64,000 bases of DNA from Saxidomus purpurata (GCA_022818135.1 JAFMSR010000010.1:29759132-29823131), one strand, 5' to 3'; counted from the stretch's first letter, positions 1-14,026 are shown. Notes: generated from the sequence alone by a model not told the origin. Translations and numbers: made by a program.

Positions 1-317
1 TCGGATTCAATCGCGTCATTGTTTCACTCCTCATTGGTTAATTCAGCTCATTCAAAAGGACAACTCTTGTCAACATAAAACTCGAGTGACTGTCACAATT
101 ATTTCCCTTAGATCATATGAGCACATATGCCGGTACATACGATGTAGGGGAAGTAACAGCTACATCGTATGGGCAAATTTTTCGGGTATGGGCAAAATTT
201 TCGGGGGGGGGGGTCACTCTATTTTATACTACTTAGAACAAGGTAAGTAGCTAATTGATATGACCTCCATCCATTGCTACAAATTCTGAAAGGAGGCGAA
301 TGTTAGAAGTATTGCCG
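1..317. other. non-coding stretch
   Basis: No coding signal is seen. It contains a homopolymer G run near 205-214 preceded by two copies of a short 'gggcaaa.tttttcgggt' type phrase. Nothing else is recognisable. Confidence 0.5.
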
Positions 318-588
318 CTATGAATAAATATTCACGAAATTCTGGACTTCAGCAGCTAAAATTCTATTGCCTTCGTTCACATTCTCATTGAAACTAGTAT
401 AATTGTCTAGTCGCGGAAGAAATTCTAAATTCATAACGATTTTTGCTCGTTGAGCTATGCATTCATCTGCAAAGTGTGGAATGTTCTTATCGAGGTTTCT
501 TGGAGTGACCGAAAAATGACTTAAATCATCCATATTTGAGTAAACAATATTTGATTCAAGCTGGGAGATTAGAAATAGTCGTCCCAAA
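318..588 (-). CDS. coding-like fragment, possible terminal exon
   Basis: The minus strand is open for 89 codons and ends at a TAG. There is no ATG at the open end (the frame begins TTG). A possible splice acceptor, 'cttgaaaccag', lies immediately upstream at about 589-599, so this could be a 3'-terminal exon, or a fragment of a mobile-element ORF. The first internal Met begins MDDLSHFSVTPRNLDKN, followed by a mixed charged and aliphatic composition with no low complexity, which reads like real protein. I do not recognise the family and no partner exon is visible. The reading frame could also be fortuitous. Confidence 0.3.
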
Positions 589-2904
589 CTGGTTTCAAGT
601 TAAGTCTGTTCTACCAGAACATCGTGGCTCCGCCTGTACCAGGCATACACATTTTAAGACAAACTTCATCTAAATTTATATTAATTCGCCCACTCAAAAA
701 TGCCCAATCTCTCAGATGCCTTGTGAATGAATGGCTCATAATCAAAACATTCAAAGTGTGTTGACACAATTGTATTGTAAAAGGCAGGTCAGACAGGGTA
801 TAAGTCGTGAGGTTCGAAAATGTTAGAAAGACGACACATTAAATTATTATCTCACTACAATGACAAACAGTTGTCAATGATAAAGTCGTCGAAAATTGCA
901 AACAACATTGAGGAAATCTATGTAACTAATCGTTTATAAATAAAGTGCATATCTCACCCTCTGTCGAGTAAATAAATAAAAAGTAATTCTGCACATGTTC
1001 AAGAAAATAATAAAGTAAAAATAAAATGTAAACGATACAAATTACAAATCCAAATCCAATGTTCCGGGTACGTCTTTTCTCTGAGTGGGCGCTTTCTTGA
1101 ATTAACTCAAAACCACGCGAACCTTTGAAGTCACGCTAACTACAAGTTAATTGAGCCTTACGATTGGTCGAGATCTGAGATGCTGCGAGCTTGCATGCAA
1201 AGATTACATGATATGATGCAGAACTGACCACGGTCACGTGTAAATATAAGCTTGGCAGGGATTAAATTTATCATAATCTGCATTTGACCTATATATGACA
1301 AAGCACTAGGAAGTAAGTGGGTGGCTATCTATTCCTATACATGTATAATGCATATCAGGTTTAAAGTACACTGCTATCTGCGAAACATAAACGAATTTAT
1401 ATACAATATAAATTATGATTTTTCGTCATAAGCATAATACAGATTTCTATTGACAAATATACATGTAGATAAGCGTTGATTTATAACTAAATCTAAGCAT
1501 ACATTACTTCAACCATTCTAGCCGAAACAATTAAGAAGACTTAAGTTTGATAACGACATAAGTTATAAGCTTCTTTTCTACTTTTTCTCCGTATGTATTT
1601 GTATACAACAACAAAACACTTTAATTAAAATCAGGTTGCATATCCTAAAATCTTGCTAAAAGACCGATCATGAAAATAAGCCAATCTGTAAAATAATTTC
1701 TTGCAGTGAAAATGGACCTGAAAATTAGGCAGATTATAAAATAAGATGCCAGAACTTCATATAGACAGAACGGGAATAAAACTGTGATAAAGTAGAATAC
1801 TGTTTATAAGAAAACAAGCCATGATTTTAATTATATTTACGCTATTTAGCATAGTGAAGTGATCACAACATTCAGTGTTATACATGTAGTCAAATAAAGC
1901 TTAATTAAAATTTAAAATATTTAAATGCCACCTGAAATTAAGATCCATAAAATTCCGACAGAATATAACGAATTCATTATTTGTCAAACTTAATATATAA
2001 TATTAAAATAGCTTTTCTTACTTTAGTATACATGTAACTTGAAATAGATGTTAGTGTTATAATGTTGCTTCGAAGTTTTAGTACTGCAGCTTAAAAATCA
2101 CAACATTTCAAAGATACAAGTTAGTATCCGTTATACGTTTTTATCCTTTTTTATTTTATTTATAAAGTATGCAAACCTACACATTTTTGGAAAGGTGTAT
2201 TCAAATTCTAAACTAATAAAAGAAAACAAATGATGGTTATCAGGATTACTATAAAAGTAATAGGACATGAGAAAAATAGAATGTGTTACCCATACCTCAT
2301 TTTTGTACACGTCTTACAGCCGGGGGTAGCCCGATATACTAAAACGTTTCGTTGCATTACTAATTCCCTACATGAGGCAACAGTGTTACAACTTTTCTGT
2401 CATCTGTCATCAATTTCATTCTATGCTGTTGCATTTGCTGCGATAGGTTACACTCCTTTAACCATTCAAAAATGGCAATAAAATGGTAAAATATGATGTT
2501 TTCAAAAAATCTATGACCCGGTTCCCTCAAACAGAGACCCTTGTATAAAACGCCAGAGAATAGGCCTTTAATTGGTCATAGGCCTTTAAACATATTACAA
2601 CATAACAGACTATAATTCTTGTAAAATACACTACGAAACACTGCTAAGTTTCGTTAGAATTTACGTAACTACACACTGTTTCAATAATTTTGCTAAATCA
2701 TAAAATTTTATGAAAAATTTGTGAAAAAATATGAAAACATTCAAAAAATTGATTTTACTATTAACAAGGTATCACATAGCAACAATCTGCAACTTTAAAA
2801 CACAAAATGGGAAAAGTGATTAAGATAGTGGATATGTAATGAGTACTTCCTGTTTAATGGCCATTTGGGATACTTTGGATTTTATAGTTGTACCTATTTT
2901 GTAC

Positions 2905-2963
2905 TGTGGTTAGAGCATCTGCTTTGAGATCAAGAGGTCATGAGTTCAATCCCCGAAGGAGCC
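2905..2963 (+). repeat. tRNA-derived SINE or tRNA relic
   Basis: An A-box-like segment (tggttagagcat) is followed about 35 bases later by a B-box-like segment (gagttcaatcc), the spacing of an internal Pol III promoter. A T run starts just after the 'gagcca' end at 2,961-2,966. The acceptor-stem halves do not pair, so a functional tRNA is unlikely; a decayed tRNA gene or SINE head fits better. Confidence 0.4.
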
Positions 2964-4204
2964 AATTTTTTTTTTTTTTCGTTATTTTTTTGTTTTAGTT
3001 ATCAGATTGAATAATAAGAAAAAATATGCCATTTTAAAAGATTTGAGAACCGTATCTTAATTTTCCTTAATTTTTTCAAGCTGTACAGTTACTTGAAATT
3101 ATGAAAATTGACCGTGCTCATTTTTAAAAGTCCAATATCTCAAATAGTAGACGGTAAAACATTTTCATGTTTTCTTATATTTCAGTTAATACACTACTTA
3201 TAAAAGTTTTTTAATCAATAGTGATGCCCCTACTTCGAATCTTTTGCTACAGTCGTGTATATTAGCATGTGTGATATATCTCGGGGCAAAATTAGGCAAA
3301 TTGTATACCCTTGTTTTTGGCATAATTGCATACTTTTTTTCCACATGTTTAGCTTGTAGAATCATAATACATGTTTCGTAATTCTACATTGCTTATAATA
3401 CCTTTTGGAATTTAGAATAAAAATAAATGTAAGTAAATACTTGCATACAAACCTATTTCAACTTTTAGGGTACTTTTAAATCTGGTCAGTATTTCTTAAG
3501 TGGGGGTAGGGCAGCAAAAACGAAATTAATTTTAAATTTAACGGTGAAATGTGTTTAAATTTTGCATACTAGTCGGTTAACAGATATAGATTATAAAAAT
3601 ATTCAGTTTAATGTGTTCTGGAATAGTGTCCATTAGATTCCCACTACCTTAAGTCAAGCAATGGAGAAAACTGTCATTACTGTCAATATTGTAATATACT
3701 CACAATATTTCAGGAGTCAAATTTTTTTTTCTGATATGTTTGACCCAGCAAGCGTTCAGACCTGTGCGTTGCCATGTATGAGGTACACATAATCACTTGG
3801 ATGTTTAGAATATAAATTATGGCTAGGATAATTAACTAAAGATTAAAGAGCTATCCTTTTTCTCTGTGTCATGTGTGATATAATTTCTCGGAAATATACA
3901 ATTATTATATTACACGAAATATCAACAATTTATTAACTTATTAAGCCATAACATGGTCAATGAAAAGAGAGTTATAAGCCTACCTCTATCGACAGTATCA
4001 ATGACATCAAGATAGAATAATTTTTATTTGCTTTTTGACTAAATTTTATCTGTTTTTTGCGGATGATGAACTTTACCGGTTGAAATATATAAAAGTAAAA
4101 TGTATGTTCTGTTCTGTTAAAATGCGCAAAGCGTTTCAAAAAAACTAGAAATATGTTTTTAAACCTCATGCATTAGAAGTTGTAAGGGATGACAATGGGT
4201 ACCA

Positions 4205-4262
4205 AATTTGATACTCGAGTACTCGGTCATTACTCCGATCGAGTACTCGGATACTCGGAAAC
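4205..4262. repeat. overlapping CGAGTACTCGG motifs
   Basis: Palindromic 'cgagtactcg' units occur twice, with further 'atactcgg' and 'tactccgatcga' variants, in direct and inverted arrangement over about 55 bases. This resembles the subterminal repeats of a hAT-type DNA transposon end, and 'gggatgacaat' just before it could be part of a terminal repeat. No matching far end was found, so only the repeat itself is supported. Confidence 0.3.
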
Positions 4263-5789
4263 GATCACTCACAAGATGGAGAACTAGATGAACGTTGTAT
4301 CTTTATTTTGATTTCAGGTGTTTATAATATATAATACAGGTGTATGTGATAAGGTTTATGGAAGTGTTTCGTCTTTTTTGTTGTGTCCTAGATAATTAGC
4401 TTCATTTATTATCCACCGATACTAAAATAGAACTTATGTGAAAACCAGTGTTAAAGTAGATATCTCTAAGGCATCATAGTACCGTATTTGATCAGAATTT
4501 ATGAAATATTGTCATTGCTAATATACCTTTATTTCAAACAAAGTGTGAAATTGTACGTCTATAGTGTTTAGTTAAGCTACATATTACTATAATCTTATTA
4601 AGCACATAACCACATTGATATAGTATGAGTAAGCACCAAGTACCGTTACTAGTATTAGGCCATTTTGTAGCAACACATTTATCAGAACAATACAGAATTC
4701 AGCATAGCTACAAAACTGTTCATCAAACATCTACATCAAGATATTTCGAAATTTTTGGCGGTATACACAAAATATAGTTATGTCTTTGTAAAATTGTTAA
4801 TAGTCTAGTCCCTGAGGGTGGTTCTGTGTGCATAAAAGGTCCCCTCAATATTGTTGCTGATTTTGTTTGAGGAACATTTCAGCTGCAAGAAAAGTGAGAG
4901 TGATCGTGTTGCATCATGGTCATAAGCGAGAAATCCAAGATGGCCGCCAAATTTTGAATTATCAACATTAACAACACTGAAACATTTTACAAACACATTT
5001 AGTGTATAGGATAGGTCTATTTTTCAATTTTCTTCTTGACTTAACATAAAAATAAGTATTAATTCGATTTTTAAGTGGGAAAAAGTATCGTGTTTATTCT
5101 TTTTTACAATTTTCATCCAAAAATTTGCCTCTAAAATGTAAAAAAATGCCAAAAGTTATGTAGTACTCGCAAAATATATTCTTCAATAAAGATTAATGTT
5201 GTAAATATGATAAGTGGAAATAGTTGATGAAATTAGTTTGCTGTAGATATAGTTATTTTGCTCAAATGTGTAATTTAAGGAAAAAAGTGGGTGGGGTAAT
5301 TTCACATGAAAATGAGCCAAATTTCAATTATACAGTATTAGTGACTTGCCACTGTTTGAGAACAAATGTTTTACCTAGTATATCTAATTCTTCTTTTTCA
5401 AAATGAATTAACATTGAGATCTATTGATATTCGTTTAAAATCAATAACAAAATGCATTTCTGTTACATGTATCACTAGTTTATAATGTCATTATGATAAA
5501 ACATTTACATATAACTTTGTCATAATTGTGCCCATTCATGTCTTTTTAGTGATGTACATGTACTATTAAAATACCAGCATTGTGGTAAGTTTAAATTCAA
5601 ATTCGTAGATTGTTGTTTCATTAAATTCACATTGGGCATTTTAAATAAAAAGAACTAGATTAAAGTGAAAAATAAAGATATGCCAATTATTTATTATAAA
5701 AAAGCACGTTAGCTTAAAGCCAGACAGTTTTTCATTGTCTGATCAGGCCTATATCTGTAGTGAAAGCACAACTGGCAATGACAGAGTAA

Positions 5790-7390
5790 TGAAAGGATTA
5801 CAACAGTTCTGTCCTACAGTGCTATCTCGGCATTTTCAGTAAACACAACATGAAACCCCTGCTTTCCTGGATGCACATCGTTTCGTTAAGCACCCTTTAC
5901 AGTTTCAAGTCAAAACTAGACCACTTGGGACACCATGATGAATGACATTGGCAATCAAAGATCCATCAACCTCTTCATAGCCATATAATTTGGGATCAAC
6001 ATCAATGTCTTGAAGACAATGTCATTGTATGTAGCATACAGTGACCTCAATATATGATCTTGTAGTGCTGAGCTGGTTGGTGGGAGAGCGTGTATATCCA
6101 TTTGCCTTGCTTTGATGATACATGGAATATCTGAGCTCATCCATTGTTAGGCATGTAGCAGTTGGCTTCAACACTTTGACTAGATATTGTTCTGCCCATC
6201 TTATAACCTCATTTTGGTTTGGAATATTTAGTGATTTTCCAAATTCTGATAGGTACCTTTCTGGTGAAGCTTTTAATGCAGAAAGTTTGGTTCCGACTTT
6301 ACTTGTGGTGTCGCAGCCTGTAAGGATATGTGCGGCAGGAAGAACGGCACAAAGCTCCAGATTACTTTCTGCAATAGCATGAAGAGGTATATGTCTCGTA
6401 GAGTTGCCTATTCCGGCCCTCATCTAGATCTCACGCAGACCAGAGAACTTCAAAGTTTGCCAGTAATACAATCCAAGTACCATGACACCTGTATCACCCG
6501 AAAGCAGAATGATTCTTTCTGCTCCTTTGCCTGTAGCGTGTACTGCGTGAGGTATCAATCGTACATCTGCCTCTTCAGTCCGAAGGTTTAACTGTGCATA
6601 GCCATATTGATTTCCATCTTTAATAGACTGGGATTGCGATGTCATGTACGTTCCAGCTACAGCACTGAGGACAATCTCAAAACCTTTACACACATATGGT
6701 CCATTTTCCTGCACCCAATTCCATAACAAACTTTGGAGCGTGACTTTGTTAACAGTTGATCCCCAGAAAGTATCCATATTAACAGGCAATGGTGTGTCCT
6801 CTTCAACCCGATTGATCTCTATTGGTTTAACTAGTGTCCTTCTAGTTCTCTCGGTATCTTTTACTGAACCTTCTATGTAAGAGTCAAACACAAAATCGAT
6901 TCTCTTCGCATTACTGCAAACTTTCAGCATCATGATGATAAAATTATAGCAAAGGTCTCTAAATGTCTTTAGTCCTCTTAGGTTCACCTTCCGTATGTTG
7001 GCCATTACATCAACCAAACAAACTGTTCTCATTTCTGTCCATTTAGAAGGTGGCTGTATATCGTTAATGTCCAGTTTCTTTTCCAGTTCGTGACACAGAC
7101 TACATTTATTTTTTCATCAATCCATCTTCGTCAAACAGATAGCTACTTTAAATAATGTCATATTTGAACAACTCTTTCGTGTCGTAGCCTCTTGCTTGCG
7201 CTATTTCAAGTATTCTGTGTCCTCTACAACCTCGTTCAGAATCTTTCTTTTCGGTTTTCCAGCTGATTGCTTTGTTTGCATGTTTGATTGGAAGGTTTTG
7301 ACGTCGCTTCTGTGAATTGTATCAGCTATCCTCCTAGTTTTCTCAACAAATCTTTCCTTTCTAAATTCTATATAAACAGTCTCTTTCAAA
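5790..7390 (-). pseudogene. broken copy of FEN/PIN-like nuclease family
   Basis: Minus-strand pieces join into one decayed protein. The N-terminal piece (7,201-7,389) contains IHRSDVKTFQS. The main body (6,424-7,032 and 6,022-6,423) carries TEEADVRLIPHAVHA, ILLSGDTGVMVL and LTGCDTTSKVGTK. These match, from memory, a multicopy uncharacterised family in corals and molluscs with a FEN/PIN-type acidic core (the EEAD and GDT aspartates). Lesions: a TAG at 6,424-6,426 where Trp is expected (LREI-stop-MRAG), stops between 7,033 and 7,200, frameshifts near 6,120 and 6,020, and two TGA stops in the Cys-rich tail (5,800-5,900), each at an expected Cys. The tail keeps the NCKGCLTKRC..RKAGVSC pattern. 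The family name is less certain than the fact that this is a relic. It may be mobile-element-borne, because such copies are numerous. Confidence 0.65.
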
Positions 7391-8990
7391 TATTATTTAA
7401 ATAAAATTTAAATTCTAATATGACTCGATCCGTTTCTCAGATAAATAAAGAACGAACATATGCGTTGTACATTATGCAATAAACAAGGCTTTGACACTCG
7501 TGTCGTCATATTGAAACCGTTACATTTCTTTACCTTTTTTGTGATATTTGGTCTTGTGGAATCGAATAACACTCTTCATGTACTCTTTCTCGTTTAATAA
7601 CCTTTTGGCACTCTGATACATGTACTTAGTTATAAACATTTTTTGATTAATTGATGCGCATCAGAACTGACTGTAACACAGTAATTTGCGTCCAAACCAA
7701 TCGATATGAAATTTATTTTACACTGTATTCACTTTAAAATAGTATGTAATGAAAGAATGGCAAAATGGGATATTTTTTATAATGCAAGAAAGTCATGTTC
7801 ATTTGACGGAAACGTATCAAATTTACGACATATATTTACATGATGCATGCCGTATAAAACTTTTCTACATTGGTTCATTTTAACAATTGAACACAAAACA
7901 ATATCAACGATCATGATACTTAGAATAATTTGTTGATGCATTCTGATACTTGGAACGTATTGCAACTACCACGTATTATGTCTGTAAAGGTAAAATAAGA
8001 ACAATTAATTTCTGTCTGACCACACAGACGTTTTTAATTTGTTTTTATTTTATTTACTGGCTACTTCTACCTGAAACTAAGCGAAATCGTAGATGTGGCC
8101 TTCCTACGAGATTTGAGTCTCCCACCAGATTTGACCCTGCCACGAGATTATATGGCATTTATTTACAATAGAAAGGTTGCAGTAATTTCGCTTTTTTATG
8201 CACACTCCGTTTATGCACACTCTGTTTATGCACATTTTTTGTAAAGAACAGTTTATATATGCACGTTTTATTAATGGTTGTGAACGAATTATACTTATGC
8301 ATCATTACAAACACCATTTAAATATTTTCAGCGTGAAATTTGATTTTATTTTCGGTTAATAAGTGAATCAGTAAGTTAACATGATTAATTTAATGTTTAT
8401 AGCTTGTAAAATTATAATGTATGTGTTTATAACAAACTCAAAAATGTATTTCAAAAACTTAACTTTTTATATTTATATATAATTTACATTCTACATGTAC
8501 ACTCAACCGGTTTAGAATCGCAAAAGTTGCAAAATATTAATTTTAACAGTGTTATCGTGTTTCATATTTATTCAAATTTCATACACAACAAAAGCAATAC
8601 AAAATTAAATTCTTGTAAAAGTTTCAATAACTCATCGCAAAATATGACTTAAATAGAAATAAAAACAATAGCGGCATTCATATAAAAATGTTCAACAGGG
8701 GAAATCTTTGCATTTCTAAATCGGTTATTGTCAGTAAGTGTACTATACATTTTCTATTCACAGACAAATAAAGTTTGGCTCGTATCCTTTTTTTTCAAAA
8801 TCGTTCCTTGCATGCCAATAAGGATGTAAAAATCTGTAACGTAGCTTACAAAATTTATCTTATGAAATACAAGATCTCGTAGATTCGTTCCCGAAGGAAC
8901 TCTGTCCGCATGTTTATATTTCCTTAATAATTAAAAGTATTAGTAACATAAATTCAGAACTGCTGTCTCTTATTGCTTAGAGAATTCTCG
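7391..8990. other. non-coding stretch
   Basis: AT-rich with no supported gene. Around 8,197-8,235 the phrase 'tttatgcacactc.g' is repeated in tandem about three times with a 17-base period. The left edge of the large duplication falls at its right end. Confidence 0.5.
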
Positions 8991-11443
8991 AGTTGAAGTA
9001 TAATATCCATTATCTGAGGAATACTTGACAATAAAAGTTATATCTTGTTATTTCACGGGAGTGATAACGTGGATTGTAAGTTGAAGAACAGTATTTCGTA
9101 CTCCAGTTAATGATCCTATAAATTGTTTTACACGTCATAATAAAAAAGTAAGACAAAAAAGCTTAATTTTAAAATGTAAATCATATATCGATCCCGAGAG
9201 ACAACTGTAAACTCATTTTATAATCTCTCAATTTTGCTTCTCTGATACACCAACAACAGAGCTACTAAATTCTTTTGATCTCAGACTTTGCATGGATCCA
9301 TTGTCACTAATCCACAGGGAATTAGATGAATTGTATCATTTGATTTACAAATGTTATTTTTTTGTCAGAAAAGTGTGTAAGGAAAGAAAGACGTTGATGA
9401 CAAGCGTTGGCAGTAGCCAATGCCAAAATTGGCTACTAGAAAGTCCAGCTGGCTCACAAAATAAAACAAAAGTTAAATTGAACCCTCAACTGAGTGTTAT
9501 ACGAACAGCGTTATGTAGAAATATTGGCTCGAGGAAAACAATGAGCCAGTGTTAGCATTGAGACCTATATTGCATTCCCACCCAGTTAATTACACAAGAT
9601 AACAATGTCTTCCTTCTAATTTAGGGAATTACATTATTGGTAATACTTGAATGCTCGGGTAAACCATTTTTTACTGAAACAAAAACATTAATGGCATAAT
9701 GAGACCGTATACAACTCCTTTTGCAGTGTAAAAAAAACACCCAAAAAAGACTCAAAGAACAATATTTGCTTGGATGTAGAAGTTTAAGTAGTCAATATCA
9801 ACCATCCTCTTCTCTTTGTTTTACGTGAATACACGTGGTGCTTATATCAGACGTTGTTGACGGCAATTATTATTGAAGTAAGAACAGGCCATAGTCAAGA
9901 AAAATAGTAAGAACCACAACTTAACATGGAAAGTATAAATTTGCCCCTCTCCGCCTCCATTTGCATCATCGTAAAACAGTTACTATCAAAGGTTAATATG
10001 GACCAAAGAACAGTTCTTGTTAAGGTAGCAGGCATATCCGGCATCGGAATTCATTTTCATTTAGTTACATCAATTTTAAGAAGACTTTTATATTGTTCAG
10101 GGAAATCAGCAGTTAATGTACAATATCTATAAACTGAGGCTTTCCCCCTAGTCTTGACAAAATGAATTAAGCACTTTTCTTAATATTTCGCATGGAAAAC
10201 ATGTGAGTTAAACACAAACAGTAGTTAGCAATCCTATAAATTGTTCAAATTTTTAAAATTCATATAAAAGACAAAAAGTAGTAAAATCTAAATTGCCATC
10301 CTTAGCGACAAGACACGTCTTTTGTCTATATTTATATTCCTTAAAGGTGTAACGGGCTTATTAGTTGTGGTCGAATATCTTATTGAAATCCAAAACCTAG
10401 CTTGATTGATATGTCATTTATTTATTAAATGAGAGGATCAAAGCATTTAACACAATGATTGTTAAACATTGTAATTGCAGTATAATATGCGACTAGTTTT
10501 TGAATACAAGAGGCCATTATATTACGCATCATCGAGGGTAAGCTGACACAGGGCTCTGAACATTACTCTATAGTTGCACTCGAAACGATGCATAATGTTA
10601 CTCATCAGAAAGTTTACAAGACCAAATCGTTGTCAGTTTTAAACACAATGTCTCCTTGGACAAAGACACTGATGCTAGACGTGCCTCCGTCCACCCAGCT
10701 GTAAATGGGTAGCAGTGATGAAAAAACTCGCCGCCTCTCTCTCGTGAGCGTGATGACATCTGGATTGAGTGTTCGAGAGGGATTCAATAAGCTAGTGAGC
10801 TTTGTCGGAATCGAACAAAAATAAATTCGTATAAATTTTATAACTTCAGAAGCATAAACAATATAATAAGAGTTAGAGCTTTATATTCCAGTCATCATCT
10901 GTGCAATCAGCATTTTAGCTGTGTTGCAGTACCGTTAAACTTGCAATAAACTATATAAAGTGGTTATTGTACAATTAAGGAGGGGATAATTCAGTTCTCT
11001 GTACATGTGTAAATATCTCTCAGTACGCACAAAAAATAAATCTAAAATAAAGCAAAACATTTACTCTTAACAAAAAAAGATGAACCCGCTTTTAGCTACA
11101 GTATATATAATTCAGCATCAACTGACCTATCTGGTTTTAGAACCAAGCTGATAAAATGTATCAGTTCACATGTAAAGGTCTCTAGGAGTTCCCAGATAAA
11201 TAAAGTGTCACAAGTGTCACTGATACTAATTGAAAACTATAATCCCTAATTAAATGAGATTTATTCGTTTCCTATGTCTATCTGTAACTGCTTGTCGCCA
11301 ATATAACATACAACAATGTCTTCAAGTTTTAATTAAAAGACAGACGATTGTAAGAGCTAGACAACTTTATATCCATAAATGTACATCATAGTTCTTATAC
11401 TGTCTGACTTCTGGAACAACTATTTTATCTGTATAAACTGTCA
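8991..11443. other. non-coding part of copy A, left
   Basis: No convincing gene. The open frames at 9,292-9,555 and 9,926-10,132 are not conserved as frames in copy B, where indels and an inserted microsatellite element break them. This argues they are not coding. Confidence 0.55.
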
Positions 11444-11943
11444 NNNNNNNNNNNNNNNNNNNNNNNNNNNNNNNNNNNNNNNNNNNNNNNNNNNNNNNNN
11501 NNNNNNNNNNNNNNNNNNNNNNNNNNNNNNNNNNNNNNNNNNNNNNNNNNNNNNNNNNNNNNNNNNNNNNNNNNNNNNNNNNNNNNNNNNNNNNNNNNNN
11601 NNNNNNNNNNNNNNNNNNNNNNNNNNNNNNNNNNNNNNNNNNNNNNNNNNNNNNNNNNNNNNNNNNNNNNNNNNNNNNNNNNNNNNNNNNNNNNNNNNNN
11701 NNNNNNNNNNNNNNNNNNNNNNNNNNNNNNNNNNNNNNNNNNNNNNNNNNNNNNNNNNNNNNNNNNNNNNNNNNNNNNNNNNNNNNNNNNNNNNNNNNNN
11801 NNNNNNNNNNNNNNNNNNNNNNNNNNNNNNNNNNNNNNNNNNNNNNNNNNNNNNNNNNNNNNNNNNNNNNNNNNNNNNNNNNNNNNNNNNNNNNNNNNNN
11901 NNNNNNNNNNNNNNNNNNNNNNNNNNNNNNNNNNNNNNNNNNN
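11444..11943. other. assembly gap, 500 N
   Basis: Exactly 500 unknown bases, the usual placeholder for a gap of unknown size. Its flanks match copy B at 48,779 and 51,982, so the missing sequence is probably about 3.2 kb if copy A resembles copy B here. Open frames that span the Ns are meaningless. Confidence 0.97.
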
Positions 11944-13904
11944 GAATAACAAACGACTTCCATTCATCCTATTTTTCAAGGATCTATTTAATAAAACAAC
12001 AGGTATTGCAAGATGTGTATAGATTACAAGTCTGATCTTTTGTGTAAACGTGATGTTTCTATGCAAGTTTGTGGAATTTTGGTTCTATTTAAGTGCAGTT
12101 CATGTGTCTTAGACTATTAAACAGCATGCTAAAACATGCATTTAAACGCATTATAAAAAGTAGAATGTTAATATTATCTTTGGATGACGTTGACATAAAT
12201 GATGCTTGCAAATGTTCATTTTGCCTTATTGAATTAAATTTTGCTTCCCTTGGTCCGCTGGCTAGGTTCGTGATCTTGACCGTTTCATGCAAATGTACTT
12301 TTTTATAGAACGGACATACTCTAGCAATGTCTGATAAAAATTGTGCAAATAAAGCTCTTTTGCAAATATAACTGATTCTACAGGTTTTCCGCTCCAATGC
12401 TCATCAAACTCCAAAGCATTGTAAGACGATTGAACGGATAATATTTCGTACGTTCACAATGTTTTATTTCATTTAAATGGTAAAACAAGAATTTCCAATG
12501 CATGCATTGATACAATGATGCACAATACTTTTAAATAAAGACATGCAATATTTTTCACATAAAACATTAATTCACAGACATAACTTTGTCTAAGAAGCAC
12601 TGCACACGTAAAACATTGTGTTTTCAGAGATAAGAGATGTTCATAAGTTATTCCGTATGCTACTTGATTAGCTAAATTTAAAAGCAGATTTGAAAGTCGT
12701 ATCTTTCTTTATTTAGAAAGAATGTTCTTTTGTCATCAGTAAAATATTTCGTCCATGTCTTGTCTTTGTAACGTGTTCAGTCAATAAAAAAGTAGTTTCT
12801 TCTGACGTGTCGAGTATTCAGATTTGATTTTCGTTATGTCTTAAGTTTAAACATATTGTATTCCCAAATATATACAATTGTACTAACAGATTAACAGATA
12901 CATAATTGTACAAAGAGCAAAAGGATTGGATTGGATTCTTCTCCTTAAAAGTAAAGTATTTGACAGGATCTTACGATTAATGCAACATTGCATTTACAAG
13001 GGTAGGGTGCTTAGTGAGGGCAAACTTGGTTCAAGTGAGAAATTTGATCGCAAACTTGAGAAAATGGCGAATTTCGTGTGTTTTTAACTGATTCTACTTG
13101 GATAAGTATTCTTTTCATCGCAATTAAATTGTACGAATATGCTGTTAGTCAAGGGTTATATGTGGCTTTCACTCTGTTCTTAGTATCAAAACGCAATGTT
13201 TCGAACTTTCGATGTTATTGAAGGTTGAATAATTTGAGTAGGTCGAGGCTTTGCCAGATAGAAACCAAAAGTGCTTGACCATTTTTTCAACGTCTTCACT
13301 GAAATCGTTAGATGTTAAAGCCAGACGAGAAAGGGCGGGCGTATGAAACATTCATATGCAGTTCACTGCGATCACAAACACATTTTAGCCCAAAACTTTA
13401 TATTTACAAACTTGTCACGCGCGCTTTACTTCGTTTACTTCTAACAAGTACATCGTTTTATAACAATGACTTGAATTTCAACGTGCGATTATCGTTTTGA
13501 TTTGTTTTTTTATTTAGAAAAGAAATTTTGCATCTATACATATATTGCTATTTACCTTCGACCGCATATGCACACTAATGACATTCTACGAGTTGTTTGC
13601 ATGTAGGTTGTTTGAGAATGATATTTGATTGTTTCTTTTAGTTTTGATCTAAATAGATATGTATCTGTAATTAGGTTTATGTCATGTGGAGTACTTTAAT
13701 ACTGATAATAGTTGTATTAGTAATCACGAGTTGTTTAACCAGTTTGCTTTTCGGGTCAAGCGATCCCCCCAATTTAGTAAAATTTTCAATTTGAATATTT
13801 GCCTGTCTAAAGTATCGTACATTTTCGATAAATGTTTTGTCACGTGTGTATAATGTTAGTTGCAGGGGTTGAAACGCTAATTCGTCTTAAATATACGCAT
13901 GTCT

Positions 13905-14026
13905 TATATGCACGCATGTCTTATATGCACGAATGTCTTATATGCACACATGTCTTATATGCACACATGTCTTATGTTGCACGCATGTCTTATATGCACG
14001 CATATCTTATGTTGCACGCATGTATC
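13905..14026 (+). repeat. 17-18 bp minisatellite, copy A
   Basis: About seven tandem units of the type acgcatgtcttatatgc, with 17- and 18-base variants ('atatgc' or 'atgttgc'). The frame read through it gives a Cys/Met/His-rich repeat peptide that is a by-product of the repeat. The equivalent array in copy B (53,822-53,965) has a different unit order and ends in inverted units. Confidence 0.85.

Larger units (their letters stand above)
600..5780. other. long intergenic stretch without a recognised gene
   Basis: AT-rich sequence with many short chance ORFs (60-90 codons) that lack composition, splice sites or motifs supporting a gene. Named items inside it are a tRNA-like relic near 2,905-2,963 and a run of overlapping 'gagtactcgg' motifs near 4,212-4,258. 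Otherwise I see nothing I can support. Confidence 0.5.

Noticed and set aside
4187..4300. hAT transposon left end
   Set aside because: The start and the tandem cgagtactcg motifs are suggestive, but no matching right end or 8-base duplication could be found.
11367..12066. Long open frames across the Ns
   Set aside because: Their length comes entirely from unknown bases.
13905..14026. CRISPR-like regular repeat
   Set aside because: Units are directly adjacent with no unique spacers, and the genome is eukaryotic.
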